From NCBI GenBank assembly GCA_003402735.1, contig QQNE01000005.1, positions 22,078 to 86,077 on the forward strand: a stretch of 64,000 nt of DNA, read 5' to 3'. The stretch is from Verrucomicrobiota bacterium (GTDB taxonomy: Bacteria > Verrucomicrobiota > Verrucomicrobiia > Verrucomicrobiales > DEV007). This document shows, piece after piece, positions 1 to 9,115 of this stretch. The position numbers and the translations under genes were made by a program. How positions within the stretch are numbered: position 1 is the stretch's first letter; each line of letters begins with the position of its first letter. The notes under the pieces were generated by a model. That model did not search any database and was not told the DNA's origin. It saw only the letters and a program-made list of their open reading frames with translations.

Positions 1-225
1 CGACCATCGAGGCCGATCGATCTTCGGGGGACAAATGTTCCAGGGAGCCGGTGCCTGGCAGCGGTTCCCCGAGCACCGAGGAAAGACTTGCGGCCAAAAC
101 GGCCAGGATCCGGAGGGGTGGGGTGGGGGCGATCATGCCAGGATTCAAGGACAATCCGGGCTGGGCGTCGATCAAAGATTTTCCGGCGGTTGCGGGGGAA
201 CGGGTTTCGCTGTTCCGTGGGGACG

Positions 226-1035
226 ATGAAGCCACCCACCGTTTTCCTGGACGAACTCACCAACCCCGAACTCGAAGTCTTCCTGGCGACGCACCACACG
301 GTGATCGTTCCGGTCGGGGCTACCGAACAGCATGGGCCGCACTCGCCGATGGGCACCGACGTCTTCATCCCGAGAGAAATTGCCCGGCGCATCTGCCTGC
401 GTCAGGGGAATGCCCTGGTGGCTCCCTCGCTGCCTTACGCTCTCTCCTATCCTCACCGCGGTTTCACGGGAGAATTCAGTCTTCGCATCGAGACCTTCAT
501 GGCGGTGATCCGGGATTTGTGCGTTTCCTTCGCCAAGAGCGGCTTCAAACGCATCATTTTTCTCAACGGTCACTATGACAACACGCTGGCCATTGCGTAT
601 GGCTGTGCCCAAGCTTCGCACGAAATGCCGGGGGACGCCCGAGCCTTCCCGGTGAATCACTACGATGCACTCACGCCCGAAGAACTGCGCGCTTTCGGCA
701 TGCACGCCGGTCATGGCGAGGTCTCGATGATTCTGGCGATCGATCCCAAGCTGGTCGATCTCTCCAAACTCAATGTCGAACATCCGCCCTTTCCGGAGAC
801 CGTGACCAAGTCGCCCGCCGTTCACACCGCCTTCTTTTTTGCCAACCCCGGGAGCGTCTACGAAATCACGAAATCGGGCACTTGGGGGGATGCGACCACC
901 GCCACGGCGGAAGACGGGGAAGCCTGTTTGGAGCGCGGCGTGCGGACCGTGATCGATCTTTTGGACGACATCGAACGCACCTTTGCAAAACTCCCGGTCC
1001 GCAACTGGCAGAATTCGGGGAAGATTCCGTCATGA
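226..1035 (+). CDS. Creatininase-family amidohydrolase
   Basis: A 269-residue protein of the creatininase family, metal-dependent hydrolases that open cyclic or linear amides (creatinine and related compounds). The metal-binding segment reads GATEQHGPH, giving Glu34 and His36, with Asp45 following in MGTD; these numbers match the ligands of Pseudomonas creatininase. A second site is NGHYDN (His116, Asp118); classical creatininase has Glu in place of this Asp. HAGHGE further on is the usual HAG-E segment. I chose the ATG at 226 because the family-like sequence starts there; the frame stays open upstream to 88 but that part is not family-like. The stop overlaps the next start (ATGA), so this looks like the first gene of the 226-9106 operon. 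No export signal. The substrate cannot be told from sequence. Bases 1-225 show no gene. Confidence 0.85.
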   Translation: MKPPTVFLDELTNPELEVFLATHHTVIVPVGATEQHGPHSPMGTDVFIPREIARRICLRQGNALVAPSLPYALSYPHRGFTGEFSLRIETFMAVIRDLCVSFAKSGFKRIIFLNGHYDNTLAIAYGCAQASHEMPGDARAFPVNHYDALTPEELRAFGMHAGHGEVSMILAIDPKLVDLSKLNVEHPPFPETVTKSPAVHTAFFFANPGSVYEITKSGTWGDATTATAEDGEACLERGVRTVIDLLDDIERTFAKLPVRNWQNSGKIPS

Positions 1036-1883
1036 ACCCCAATCGCCGACACATTCTCGCATCCGCCGCGGCCGCCGCGCTCGCCCCCCTCAGCGGTGCC
1101 GAAGTTCAAGCCGGACAATTCACCGGCAAGATCCGCAAATCCCTGAAGTGGAACATGGTGAAACCGGCGACGCCGCTGCCGCTGGTGGAAGCCTTCAAGA
1201 AATTGCGGGAGTGCGGCTTTGAAGGGGTGGAACCGAACTTGAGCGACGTGGGCGAAAAGGCGGAGGAGTGGTTGGCGGCCTCGCAGGCAAGCGGGTTGGT
1301 GATCGATGGGACGGTCACGGCAAACACCACGAGCCTGGAGCAGGGGATCCGGTTGACCAAGCAGTTGGGGGGGGATTCCACTCTGGTGGTGGCCCGCTAC
1401 GCGCCTGACAAACCGATCATGGAAAGCTGGAAGACATCGCAGGATCAGATCCGGGCTGGGATTCCGCTGGCGCAAGAACTCGGGATCAAAATGTTGGTGG
1501 AGAACGTCTGGGCCACGTTCTTGATCAGTCCGATGGACATGGCTCGCTACATTGACGAGATCGGCAGCCCCTGGGTTCAGGTGCATTTTGACATCGGCAA
1601 CATGATCCGTTGGGGCATCGCGGAACACTGGGCGCAGGTTCTCGGCCCGCGTTCCCTCAAGTTGGACATCAAAGAATATGACCTGAAGAAAGCGATGTCC
1701 GAGGGCATGGGCAAAGGATTCGATGTCCCGCTCGGAGAGGGAAGCATCAACTGGCCGGCGGTTCGTGCCGAGCTGGCCAAAATCAATTTTCAGGGGTGGG
1801 CCGCTGCGGAGATGCAGGGCGGGGATTGGGATTACCTCACCGACGTGGCCCGGCGCATGGACAAGGTCCTCGACATTGGGTGA
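1032..1883 (+). CDS. Exported sugar phosphate isomerase/epimerase-like TIM-barrel protein
   Basis: A 283-residue protein with a twin-arginine leader (MNPNRRHILASAAAAAL, then a cut near AEVQA), so it is probably exported folded. The body is an AP-endonuclease-2 / xylose-isomerase-like barrel of the hydroxypyruvate-isomerase type. Likely metal ligands are the Glu of MLVENVW, the His and Asp of VQVHFDIGN, and the Glu of AAEMQGG. KLDIKEYD, near residues 215-222, is typical of verrucomicrobial and planctomycete members. Such proteins isomerise or epimerise sugars or keto-sugars; the exact substrate is unknown. It starts inside the stop of the creatininase gene, implying translational coupling, and is followed by DUF1501 after 35 bases. 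Confidence 0.85.
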   Translation: MNPNRRHILASAAAAALAPLSGAEVQAGQFTGKIRKSLKWNMVKPATPLPLVEAFKKLRECGFEGVEPNLSDVGEKAEEWLAASQASGLVIDGTVTANTTSLEQGIRLTKQLGGDSTLVVARYAPDKPIMESWKTSQDQIRAGIPLAQELGIKMLVENVWATFLISPMDMARYIDEIGSPWVQVHFDIGNMIRWGIAEHWAQVLGPRSLKLDIKEYDLKKAMSEGMGKGFDVPLGEGSINWPAVRAELAKINFQGWAAAEMQGGDWDYLTDVARRMDKVLDIG

Positions 1884-1918
1884 AAGCCGTTCTCTCCCCG
1901 CGCGGTGATGTTTTGGAG

Positions 1919-3337
1919 ATGAGCTCCCACCCTCTCGAAATGGCCCGGCGCGACTTTTTGGGGCGCATGGGCAGTGGCATGACCGGCGTCGCCTTGTCGC
2001 GCCTCCTGGCCGGTGAACTGACCGCCGCCGCGGCGGGTCAGCCTCATTTTGCGCCCCGGGCAAAACAGGTCCTCCAGATTTTCTGCCCGGGCGCCGCATC
2101 ACACGTCGATCTCTGGGATCACAAGCCGCAGTTGGAGAAATACCACGGGACTCCGTTGCCGGGCGGACAGACGGAGGTGACGTTTCAAGGGAAGAACGGG
2201 AACTTGATGAAGTCGCCCTGGCCATTCGCACCGGCGGGGAAAAGCGGCAAAATGATTTCCACCATGCTGCCGCACATGGCCGGGCATGTGGACGACATGG
2301 CGTTCATCCATTCGATGACCTCCCGCACCAACACCCACGGTCCGGGGTGTGTGAACATGAACTCATGCTTCACGCGGGATGGCTTTCCGAGCGCCGGTTC
2401 CTGGGTCAGCTACGGTCTGGGCTCGCTCAATGAAAATCTGCCCACCTACGTGGCCATCCAGGACCTCCGCGGTGAGCCTCCCAATGGCAAGGCGAACTGG
2501 AGCAATGGATTCCTTCCGGCCCGGTTCCAGGGCATCACGATGTCCGCGCAGCAGCAGCTTCGGAATTTGAGCCGACCTGACAGCATCAGCGAGCGTGAGG
2601 ACGCCGCGACCCGGGATTTTCTCAAGCTCATCGATGAGGAACATGCCCGCCAGCACCCCGGGAACGACGAGTTGCGGGCCCGGATGGCGGCGTATGAGTT
2701 GGCCGCGCGGATGCAGATGACGGCGCCCGAGGTCAGTGATCTTTCCAAGGAACCGGGATCGACGCACCATTTCTATGGCACGAACGATCCCAACAAGCTG
2801 AAAGCGGCCTATGCGCGGAATTGTCTGTTGGCGCGGCGTCTTCTGGAACAGGGGGTGCGGTTTGTCAGTCTGTATTGTGCGTCGAGGGCCAGCGCGGTGG
2901 ATGGATTGTTGAATTGGGACGCGCACAAGACCTTGAAAGCGGACTATGAGCGGCACTGTCCGATCTTTGATCAGCCGACCGCGGCGCTCCTCACCGATCT
3001 CAAGCAACGGGGGATGTTGAACGATGTGCTGGTCATCTGGTGCACCGAGTTTGGACGCATGCCGACGCATCAGGATGGAACATCGGGGCGGGATCACAAT
3101 CCGGACGCCTTCACCACCTGGATGATGGGGGGCGGGGTCAGGGGCGGTGTGAGTCACGGGGCCACCGATGACTTTGGACGGCGCGCGGCGGTGGATATCG
3201 CAACTGTATATGATTTCCATGCCACCGTGCTGCATCTCCTTGGATTGAACCACGAGAAGCTCACTTACTATCACAACGGGGCGAATCGGCGCCTCACCGA
3301 TGTCCACGGACACGTCCTTCAAAGCATCCTGGCTTGA
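1919..3337 (+). CDS. DUF1501 family protein (Tat-exported), copy 1
   Basis: A 472-residue DUF1501 protein, a family with the alkaline-phosphatase/sulfatase fold that is greatly expanded in Planctomycetota and Verrucomicrobiota and almost always sits beside a DUF1549/DUF1553 gene. The leader MARRDFLGRMGSGM is a Tat motif. Family landmarks are ASHVDLWDHKP near the N-terminus and CTEFGRMP followed by GRDHNPDAF near the C-terminus, which carry the predicted metal ligands. The ATG at 1919 has GGAG just upstream; the ATG at 1940 directly before ARRDF is an alternative. No biochemical activity is established for the family. The neighbouring PSCyt1 gene starts at its stop codon. Confidence 0.9.
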   Translation: MSSHPLEMARRDFLGRMGSGMTGVALSRLLAGELTAAAAGQPHFAPRAKQVLQIFCPGAASHVDLWDHKPQLEKYHGTPLPGGQTEVTFQGKNGNLMKSPWPFAPAGKSGKMISTMLPHMAGHVDDMAFIHSMTSRTNTHGPGCVNMNSCFTRDGFPSAGSWVSYGLGSLNENLPTYVAIQDLRGEPPNGKANWSNGFLPARFQGITMSAQQQLRNLSRPDSISEREDAATRDFLKLIDEEHARQHPGNDELRARMAAYELAARMQMTAPEVSDLSKEPGSTHHFYGTNDPNKLKAAYARNCLLARRLLEQGVRFVSLYCASRASAVDGLLNWDAHKTLKADYERHCPIFDQPTAALLTDLKQRGMLNDVLVIWCTEFGRMPTHQDGTSGRDHNPDAFTTWMMGGGVRGGVSHGATDDFGRRAAVDIATVYDFHATVLHLLGLNHEKLTYYHNGANRRLTDVHGHVLQSILA

Positions 3338-6138
3338 TGATCCAGCTCCTCTTTTTCCTGACCGCTGTTCCAGATCCTGCCGGGATCGCCTTCTTTGAGC
3401 AGAAGATCCGGCCCGTGCTCGCGGAACATTGTTATGAATGTCACAGCGCCACGGCAAAGAAGTTGAGGGGAAATCTCTATCTGGATTCCAAGGCGGGCTG
3501 GGAAAAGGGTGGGGATCACGGCGAACCGGCGATCCTGCCGGGAGATCCTGACCACAGTCTCCTGATTCGGACGATGCGCCACGCCGAGCCGGACTTGGAG
3601 ATGCCGCCGCGGAAGCCGAGGCTGCCAGAAACGGTGATCGCGGATTTCGTGGCTTGGGTTCGAATGGGCGCGCCCGACCCGCGGACCGGGGCGGTCATCG
3701 AGGCCAAGCGGGCGGACAAATCCTGGTGGTCCCTGCAGCCGTTGGACCGGGAGTTTGCGCACGAGTCGATCGATGGCTTCATCGAGGAAAAACTCGCCGC
3801 GCAAAACCTGAGCTTGAATCCGCCCGCAGAGCCGGGTGCCCTGATCCGGCGGATGACGTATGACCTCACCGGATTGCCTCCCTCGCTCGCGGAAGTCGAG
3901 GCGTTCCGGGCAGCCTGCCGGACGGACCGGGCCGCGGCGGTCAAGGCCCTGGTGGATCGTTTGCTGGCATCTCCGCGCTATGGCGAACGATGGGGGCGCC
4001 ATTGGCTCGATGTCGTCCGGTTTGGAGAGAGCAACGGGTTCGAGCGGAATTTCATCATCGATGATCTCTGGCCGTTTCGCGACTACGTGATCCGCTCCTT
4101 CAACGAGGACAAACCGTTCGATCAGTTCATCATCGAGCATTTGGCCGGTGACGTGATTGGCAGGGACAACCCAGGGGTGGAGGTCGGCAGTTCCTTCCTG
4201 GTTGCGGGGCCTTATGACGACGTGGGAAACCAGGACGTGGTGGCGCAGAAGAATATCCGGGCGGCGACGTTGGATGACATGATTACGGCCACTTCGGGTG
4301 CCTTCCTCGGGCTGACCATCAACTGTGCCCGTTGCCATCACCACAAGTTCGATCCGATTCCCGCGGAAGATTATTACCGGATCCGCGCGGCGTTTGAGGG
4401 GGTCAGGCACGGGCGCCGGGTCGTGGCTTCCAGGGAAGAGCGGGCCGCCCACGCGGCGGCCACCAAGCCATTGCAGGAGAAGATCGCGCAGGTCACGGCG
4501 GTGCGGAACGCCCTCGAAGGAGCGATCGAGGCCCGGGCCAAGGAGAGTCTCGCCAAGCGCGTCTTCCCGCGTCCCAAGGTCGATCCGTCCGGAACGGAAG
4601 ACCGGTTTGCGCCGGTGGCGGCCAGGCAGGTTCGTTTCGTGGTTCACGGGACCAGCGATGGGCGCGGAGGCGGGCGCTTGACGGAATTCGAGGTCTGGAG
4701 TGGCGACCGCAACGTGGCTTTGGCGGCAAACGGAGCCACGGCGGAAGGCGCCAGAGGTGCCGTGGCGGAGGATTTTCCGGAAGCCTATGGCCCGCAATTT
4801 TGCATCGATGGCCAGCCCGGGGAACAGTGGTTCATCGGCTCTCCGGCGGTGCTCACCATCACCTTTGCCAGGGAAGAGACGATCGAGCGGACGGTTTTCC
4901 GGAATGCCAAGGGCAAGGATGTCCAGGACAAATCCCAGGGAGCCACGCCCTGTGAATACGAGGTCCAGGTGTCTGCGGATGGAAAGACGTGGCAGACCGT
5001 GGTCACCGGGGAGGATCGGGAGCCGTGGTCCCCGGCGCACGGGATTCAACGGGTGCGCGGGGCGGTCACTTCCGCGCAGGACCTGGCCAAACTTGCGGAC
5101 CTGGACCGGCAAATCGCGGCCCTGCAAGCGCAGTTGAGCCGCGTGGCGCCTCTGCCGATGGTTTGGGCCGGCAATTTTGCTCAGCCGACGGAGCTCACCC
5201 ATTTGCACAAGGGGGGCGATCCGATGAAGCCCCTGGAACCCGTGGCTCCGGCCAGCCTCAGCGTGTTGGACGGGGCGCTCAAGTCTTACACGCTCGATCC
5301 CCAGGCACCGGAAAGTGAGCGCCGTCTCGCCTTGGCCCGTTGGATTGCCTCCGGCGACAATCCCCTGACCGCTCGAGTGCTGGCGAACCGCGTCTGGCAA
5401 TATCATTTCGGCACCGGCATCGTGGACACGCCGAGCGACTTCGGATTCCTCGGTGGCAAACCGACGCACCCGGAACTGCTCGATTTCCTGGCGCAACGCT
5501 TGTTGGCCAATGGTTGGCGATTGAAGGCGCTGCATCGGGAGATTCTTTTGTCGCGCAGCTACTTGCAGAGCGCAGACCATCGCGAGGATGGGGCGAAGCT
5601 CGACAAGGACGCGCGTCTGCTCTGGCGGTTCCCGCCGCGTCGGCTCAGTGCCGAGGAGATTCGGGACACCCTCTTGACCGTGGCGGGCAAGCTCAGTCTG
5701 GAACCGATGGGCGGAAAAGGATTCCGATTGTACAAGGTGATGCAGAACAATGTGAGCAGTTACTATCCGCTCGATCTGCACGGCCCGGAGACGCATCGCC
5801 GTGCGGTGTATCACCAGAACGCCCGGGCCAGTGTGGTGGATGTGCTCAATGATTTTGACCTGCCGGACATTGCCTTTGCCTCGCCGAAGCGGGCCAACAC
5901 GACGACTCCGTTGCAGGCCCTGACGCTGCTGAATCATGCCTTTACGGGCGACATGGCCGCAGCCTTCGCGTCGCGTCTGGAGGCCGCGGACCCGATTGGC
6001 AGCGCCTACCGTTTGGCCTTCCAGCGAGAGCCTGCCGACAGGGAGCGGGCGGCGGCGGAACGGTTGATTTCGGAACACGGGCTCCGCGCGTTTTGCCGGG
6101 CGTTGCTCAATGCGAACGAGCTGATTTGTCTCGACTGA
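3337..6138 (+). CDS. PSCyt1/DUF1549/DUF1553 protein with an F5/8-type C insert
   Basis: A 933-residue exported protein. After a short hydrophobic leader comes a Planctomycete cytochrome C-like (PSCyt1) domain with one haem-binding motif, CYECH, near residues 34-38. DUF1549 follows (about 150-360, with RYGERWGRHWLD), and the C-terminal third is DUF1553 (about 630-930, with DNPLTARVLANRVWQYHFG). Between them, about residues 420-560, lies a jelly-roll of the F5/8 type C (discoidin) kind, recognisable from ARQVRFVV, EFEVWSGD and YEVQVSADGKTWQ; this is a likely carbohydrate-binding module. The start ATG overlaps the DUF1501 stop (TGATG). The family is usually taken to be a haem-containing partner in polysaccharide or sugar use; its electron-transfer role here is inferred. 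Confidence 0.9.
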   Translation: MIQLLFFLTAVPDPAGIAFFEQKIRPVLAEHCYECHSATAKKLRGNLYLDSKAGWEKGGDHGEPAILPGDPDHSLLIRTMRHAEPDLEMPPRKPRLPETVIADFVAWVRMGAPDPRTGAVIEAKRADKSWWSLQPLDREFAHESIDGFIEEKLAAQNLSLNPPAEPGALIRRMTYDLTGLPPSLAEVEAFRAACRTDRAAAVKALVDRLLASPRYGERWGRHWLDVVRFGESNGFERNFIIDDLWPFRDYVIRSFNEDKPFDQFIIEHLAGDVIGRDNPGVEVGSSFLVAGPYDDVGNQDVVAQKNIRAATLDDMITATSGAFLGLTINCARCHHHKFDPIPAEDYYRIRAAFEGVRHGRRVVASREERAAHAAATKPLQEKIAQVTAVRNALEGAIEARAKESLAKRVFPRPKVDPSGTEDRFAPVAARQVRFVVHGTSDGRGGGRLTEFEVWSGDRNVALAANGATAEGARGAVAEDFPEAYGPQFCIDGQPGEQWFIGSPAVLTITFAREETIERTVFRNAKGKDVQDKSQGATPCEYEVQVSADGKTWQTVVTGEDREPWSPAHGIQRVRGAVTSAQDLAKLADLDRQIAALQAQLSRVAPLPMVWAGNFAQPTELTHLHKGGDPMKPLEPVAPASLSVLDGALKSYTLDPQAPESERRLALARWIASGDNPLTARVLANRVWQYHFGTGIVDTPSDFGFLGGKPTHPELLDFLAQRLLANGWRLKALHREILLSRSYLQSADHREDGAKLDKDARLLWRFPPRRLSAEEIRDTLLTVAGKLSLEPMGGKGFRLYKVMQNNVSSYYPLDLHGPETHRRAVYHQNARASVVDVLNDFDLPDIAFASPKRANTTTPLQALTLLNHAFTGDMAAAFASRLEAADPIGSAYRLAFQREPADRERAAAERLISEHGLRAFCRALLNANELICLD

Positions 6139-6171
6139 GCCCGTCTCGTGCATCCAAGCTGACTGCAAATC

Positions 6172-7950
6172 ATGCCGATTCTCACTGATCGCAAAACAGG
6201 GGCGGCGTATGACGCCATCGTCGTCGGTTCCGGCGCCGGCGGGGGCATGGCCGCCCTGATCCTGGCGCTCAACGGAGCCAAGGTGCTCCTGATCGAGGCG
6301 GGTCGGAATTACGATCCCGTGGCGGAGACGCCGATGTTTCATACGCCGGAGCAGGCGCCGTTGCGCGGGGAGCGGACACCGGACCGCTTCTTTGGGCATT
6401 ACGACGCAAACATCGGCGGATGGCAGGTGGCGGGGGAACCTTACACGAACAAGCCCGGCACCGAGGGCAATTTCTGGTGGTGGCGCGCCCGGATGTTGGG
6501 GGGACGCACCAATCACTGGGGCCGGATCAGTTTGCGGTTTGGGCCGCACGACTTCCGTTGTGCCTCGCGAGACGGGTTGGGCGTGGATTGGCCCCTGAGC
6601 TATGAGGAGATGCATCCCTGGTATGACCGGGTGGAGAAGCTCATCGGGGTCTATGGGGAGAACGACGGCATCGAAAATGCGCCCGATTCATCCCCGGGGA
6701 TTCTGCAACCGCCGCCCAAGCCGCGGATTGGCGAGTTGATGGCGCGAAAGGCCGGGAAAAAGCTGGGCGTGCCGATCGTGGCCGCGCACCGGGCGGTCTT
6801 GAGCCAGCCGCTGGACGGAGCGCGCCTGGCGAGGGAACTGTTTCCCGGGAACGCGAGGGCGCAGGAGATCATGGCCCGCGACATGAGCCTTCGGGCACCC
6901 TGTTTTTGGGCGACCCCTTGTGTGCGCGGGTGTTCGATCCGGGCGAACTTCCAGAGCACGACCGTTTTGCTTCCCGCGGCTCTGGCCACCGGGAACCTGG
7001 ATGTCATCACGGACGCCATGGTGCGGGAGGTCGTGATGGGCAAGGATGGGCGGGCCACGGGGGTGCATTACATCGACAAACCGACCCGGCGGGATCGGTT
7101 GGCCAAGGCCAAGGTGGTGATCCTGGCCGCCAGTTCGTGCGAGACCTCGCGCATTCTCCTGAATTCGAAGTCCATGGACCGGGCTGGTCTGGCGAATTCT
7201 TCGGGGCAGGTGGGCCGGAACCTCATGGACAGTGTGGGGACGAGCCTGGGCGCGCACATCCCCGCGCTGGAGGATTTGCCGCCCTACAACGAGGACGGAG
7301 CGGGCGGGCTCCATGTCTATGCCCCGTGGTGGCTGGTGCGGGACCACGAGAAGCTCGGGTTTCCGCGCGGCTATCACGTCGAGATGGGCGGCGGGCGGCA
7401 GATGCCCTCGGTGAAGAGTTTCGGGATTCTCGATTCCAAGGCGCCGGGGATCTACGGCAGCAGGCTCAAGGAGGAGGCGCGCCGCTATTTTGGGGCCAGC
7501 TTCAGTTTTTCGGGCCGGGGCGAGATGGTTCCGAACAAGGACTGCTATTGCGAGCTCGATCCCAACGTGGTGGATCAGTGGGGAATCCCCGTGCTGCGGT
7601 TTCACTGGAAGTGGAGCGATCACGAGATCCGCCAAGCGCAGCACATGCAGAACACCTTTGCTGAGTTGCTCACGGCGATGGGCGGGAAGGCGGCGCCCAA
7701 GAGCGGGCGCGAGGCCATCCAGCGCCCCGGAGAAATCATTCATGAGGTGGGCACCGCGCGGATGGGGGCAAAGCCGACGGACAGTGTCACCAACGCGTAT
7801 GGCCAGACCTGGGACGTGAAGAACTTGTTCCTGATGGACGGCGCGGTTCTTCCGAGCAATCCTGATAAGAATCCCACCCTGACCATCCTCGCCCTCGCCT
7901 GGCGTGGCACGGAATGGCTGATGGAGGAGATGAAAAAAGGGACCATCTGA
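6172..7950 (+). CDS. GMC-family FAD oxidoreductase (gluconate 2-dehydrogenase large-subunit type)
   Basis: A 592-residue GMC oxidoreductase. The FAD-binding beta-alpha-beta motif VVGSGAGGGMAA is at about residues 16-27, followed by the ribose-binding acid in LLIEAGRNYDP. GRTNHWGR and AAPCVRGCS-like stretches match gluconate/fructose dehydrogenase large subunits. The C-terminal active-site histidine is in HEVGTARMG, and the flavin-proximal Asn in NPDKNPTLTI. It has no signal peptide, but the subunit-3 gene two genes downstream has a Tat leader, so co-export as a complex is plausible. It probably oxidises a sugar, polyol or sugar acid and passes electrons to a cytochrome. 33 bases separate it from the PSCyt1 gene. 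Confidence 0.92.
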   Translation: MPILTDRKTGAAYDAIVVGSGAGGGMAALILALNGAKVLLIEAGRNYDPVAETPMFHTPEQAPLRGERTPDRFFGHYDANIGGWQVAGEPYTNKPGTEGNFWWWRARMLGGRTNHWGRISLRFGPHDFRCASRDGLGVDWPLSYEEMHPWYDRVEKLIGVYGENDGIENAPDSSPGILQPPPKPRIGELMARKAGKKLGVPIVAAHRAVLSQPLDGARLARELFPGNARAQEIMARDMSLRAPCFWATPCVRGCSIRANFQSTTVLLPAALATGNLDVITDAMVREVVMGKDGRATGVHYIDKPTRRDRLAKAKVVILAASSCETSRILLNSKSMDRAGLANSSGQVGRNLMDSVGTSLGAHIPALEDLPPYNEDGAGGLHVYAPWWLVRDHEKLGFPRGYHVEMGGGRQMPSVKSFGILDSKAPGIYGSRLKEEARRYFGASFSFSGRGEMVPNKDCYCELDPNVVDQWGIPVLRFHWKWSDHEIRQAQHMQNTFAELLTAMGGKAAPKSGREAIQRPGEIIHEVGTARMGAKPTDSVTNAYGQTWDVKNLFLMDGAVLPSNPDKNPTLTILALAWRGTEWLMEEMKKGTI

Positions 7951-7970
7951 CCGGCGGTCCCGTCCCAAAC

Positions 7971-8447
7971 ATGCATACCGGACCAAGACGGCGTCTGCGG
8001 CGTGCCACCTTCGGGCGGATGCGCCCCCGCAAGTCGGCCCGTCCCGGATCGGTGCCGGTCCTGGCCGTGCTGGGGACGGTGCTTGCCGCCGTTGCCCTGC
8101 CGATCAAGGCCGCCGGAGTCTACCACATCTCGCAAGTTCTCGAACGGATGAAACTCGAAGCCCCGGAGGATCGGAGCGAGCCGCTCGTCTTTGCCGCCGT
8201 CGGGCATCCCCTGGCGGTCGCCAATGGCATGCTGTTCGCGGGAGGGGCCATGATCATTTACGCCTTCCGTTGGGGCGGTTTTCAGGAACGCTGGTTCCTG
8301 TGGGCCAGCCTGATCCTGAGCTTGTTCTATCTCTGGCAACCGGTCTGGGGCACTGTCTTCGCCCTAGCCTGGCTCAATCGGGTCGCCCTGGCCTGGAAAC
8401 AGATGAAGCCTCCCGCCGTCCGAGAAGTCACGTTGATTCCCGAATGA
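7971..8447 (+). CDS. Small multi-pass membrane protein between GMC and subunit-3 genes
   Basis: A 158-residue protein of unknown family. The first 35 residues are very Arg-rich. Then come about four hydrophobic stretches: VPVLAVLGTVLAAVALPI, ANGMLFAGGAMIIYAF, WFLWASLILSLFYLW and WGTVFALAWL. It lies between the two dehydrogenase subunit genes and its stop overlaps the next start, so a role as membrane anchor or quinone-side partner of the dehydrogenase is a reasonable guess, unsupported by any motif. The start could also be the ATG at 8019, which would remove most of the Arg-rich tail. Confidence 0.6.
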   Translation: MHTGPRRRLRRATFGRMRPRKSARPGSVPVLAVLGTVLAAVALPIKAAGVYHISQVLERMKLEAPEDRSEPLVFAAVGHPLAVANGMLFAGGAMIIYAFRWGGFQERWFLWASLILSLFYLWQPVWGTVFALAWLNRVALAWKQMKPPAVREVTLIPE

Positions 8448-9106
8448 AAAATCCCGATCAAAACCCGCTTTCGCGTCGCGACGCCATGAAGTGGCTGGCC
8501 GGAACGGCCGCCGCAGGCTCGGTGCCTCCGGCCATGGGTGCCCCTGGCGAAACGGAGCCCGCGCCGCCGGCTCTTCCGCTTCGTCACCCGGTCTACGATC
8601 CGGATTTCACGAAACCGGCGGTGTTCCCGTGGGAGAAGCAGTTCACGGAGGAGGAACTCCGCACGACCGCCGCACTGGCGGATCTGATCCTTCCCAAGGA
8701 TGACCAGGGTCCTTCCGCAAGCGAGGCCGGCGTTCCCGCGTTTGTCAACGAGTGGTGCAGCGCTCCCTACGAGGAGAATCGGGAAGCCGGGGAGATTGTT
8801 CGCGGCGGCTTGGCTTGGTTGAACACGGAGAGTTTCCGGCGGTTCGAGAAGCGCTTCGACGAACTCGCTCCGGCGGAGCAGACCGCGATTGTCGATTCGA
8901 TTTGCGACGAGGCGACCGCGCCCCCGGACCTGAAGATCGGGGCCCGCTTTTTCAAGCGGTTTCGGCAGCTCTGCCTGGGCGGTTATTACACGAACAGCTC
9001 CACCTGGAAAGGCCTCGGTTACGTGGGGAATGTGCCGATCGCCGGACCGTATCCGGGCCCGCCGCCCGAGTTGATTGAACGGCTGGGGTTGCAGGGCGTG
9101 GTTTGA
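8444..9106 (+). CDS. Gluconate 2-dehydrogenase subunit 3 family protein
   Basis: A 220-residue protein with a clear twin-arginine leader (LSRRDAMKWLAGTAAAG) followed by a subunit-3-like body. Recognisable segments are TAALADLILPKDDQGPSA, AGVPAFVNEW and the C-terminal YYTNSSTWKGLGYVGN. In membrane-bound gluconate and fructose dehydrogenases the small subunit carries the Tat signal and brings the FAD subunit across the membrane; the same arrangement fits here with the leaderless GMC protein. Its ATG overlaps the stop of the small membrane protein gene (ATGA). It is the last gene of the operon, which ends 9 bases from the convergent esterase gene. Confidence 0.88.
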   Translation: MKNPDQNPLSRRDAMKWLAGTAAAGSVPPAMGAPGETEPAPPALPLRHPVYDPDFTKPAVFPWEKQFTEEELRTTAALADLILPKDDQGPSASEAGVPAFVNEWCSAPYEENREAGEIVRGGLAWLNTESFRRFEKRFDELAPAEQTAIVDSICDEATAPPDLKIGARFFKRFRQLCLGGYYTNSSTWKGLGYVGNVPIAGPYPGPPPELIERLGLQGVV

Positions 9107-9115
9107 GGGGGCGGG

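Noticed and set aside
88..225. Upstream extension of the creatininase gene to the start at 88
   Set aside because: The extra 46 residues are Gly/Arg-rich and not family-like; the ATG at 226 restores the ligand numbering of the family.
3319..6615. A 1,098-codon minus-strand open frame opposite the PSCyt1 and GMC genes
   Set aside because: It lies antisense to well-supported coding genes and has no recognisable family; an effect of codon bias.
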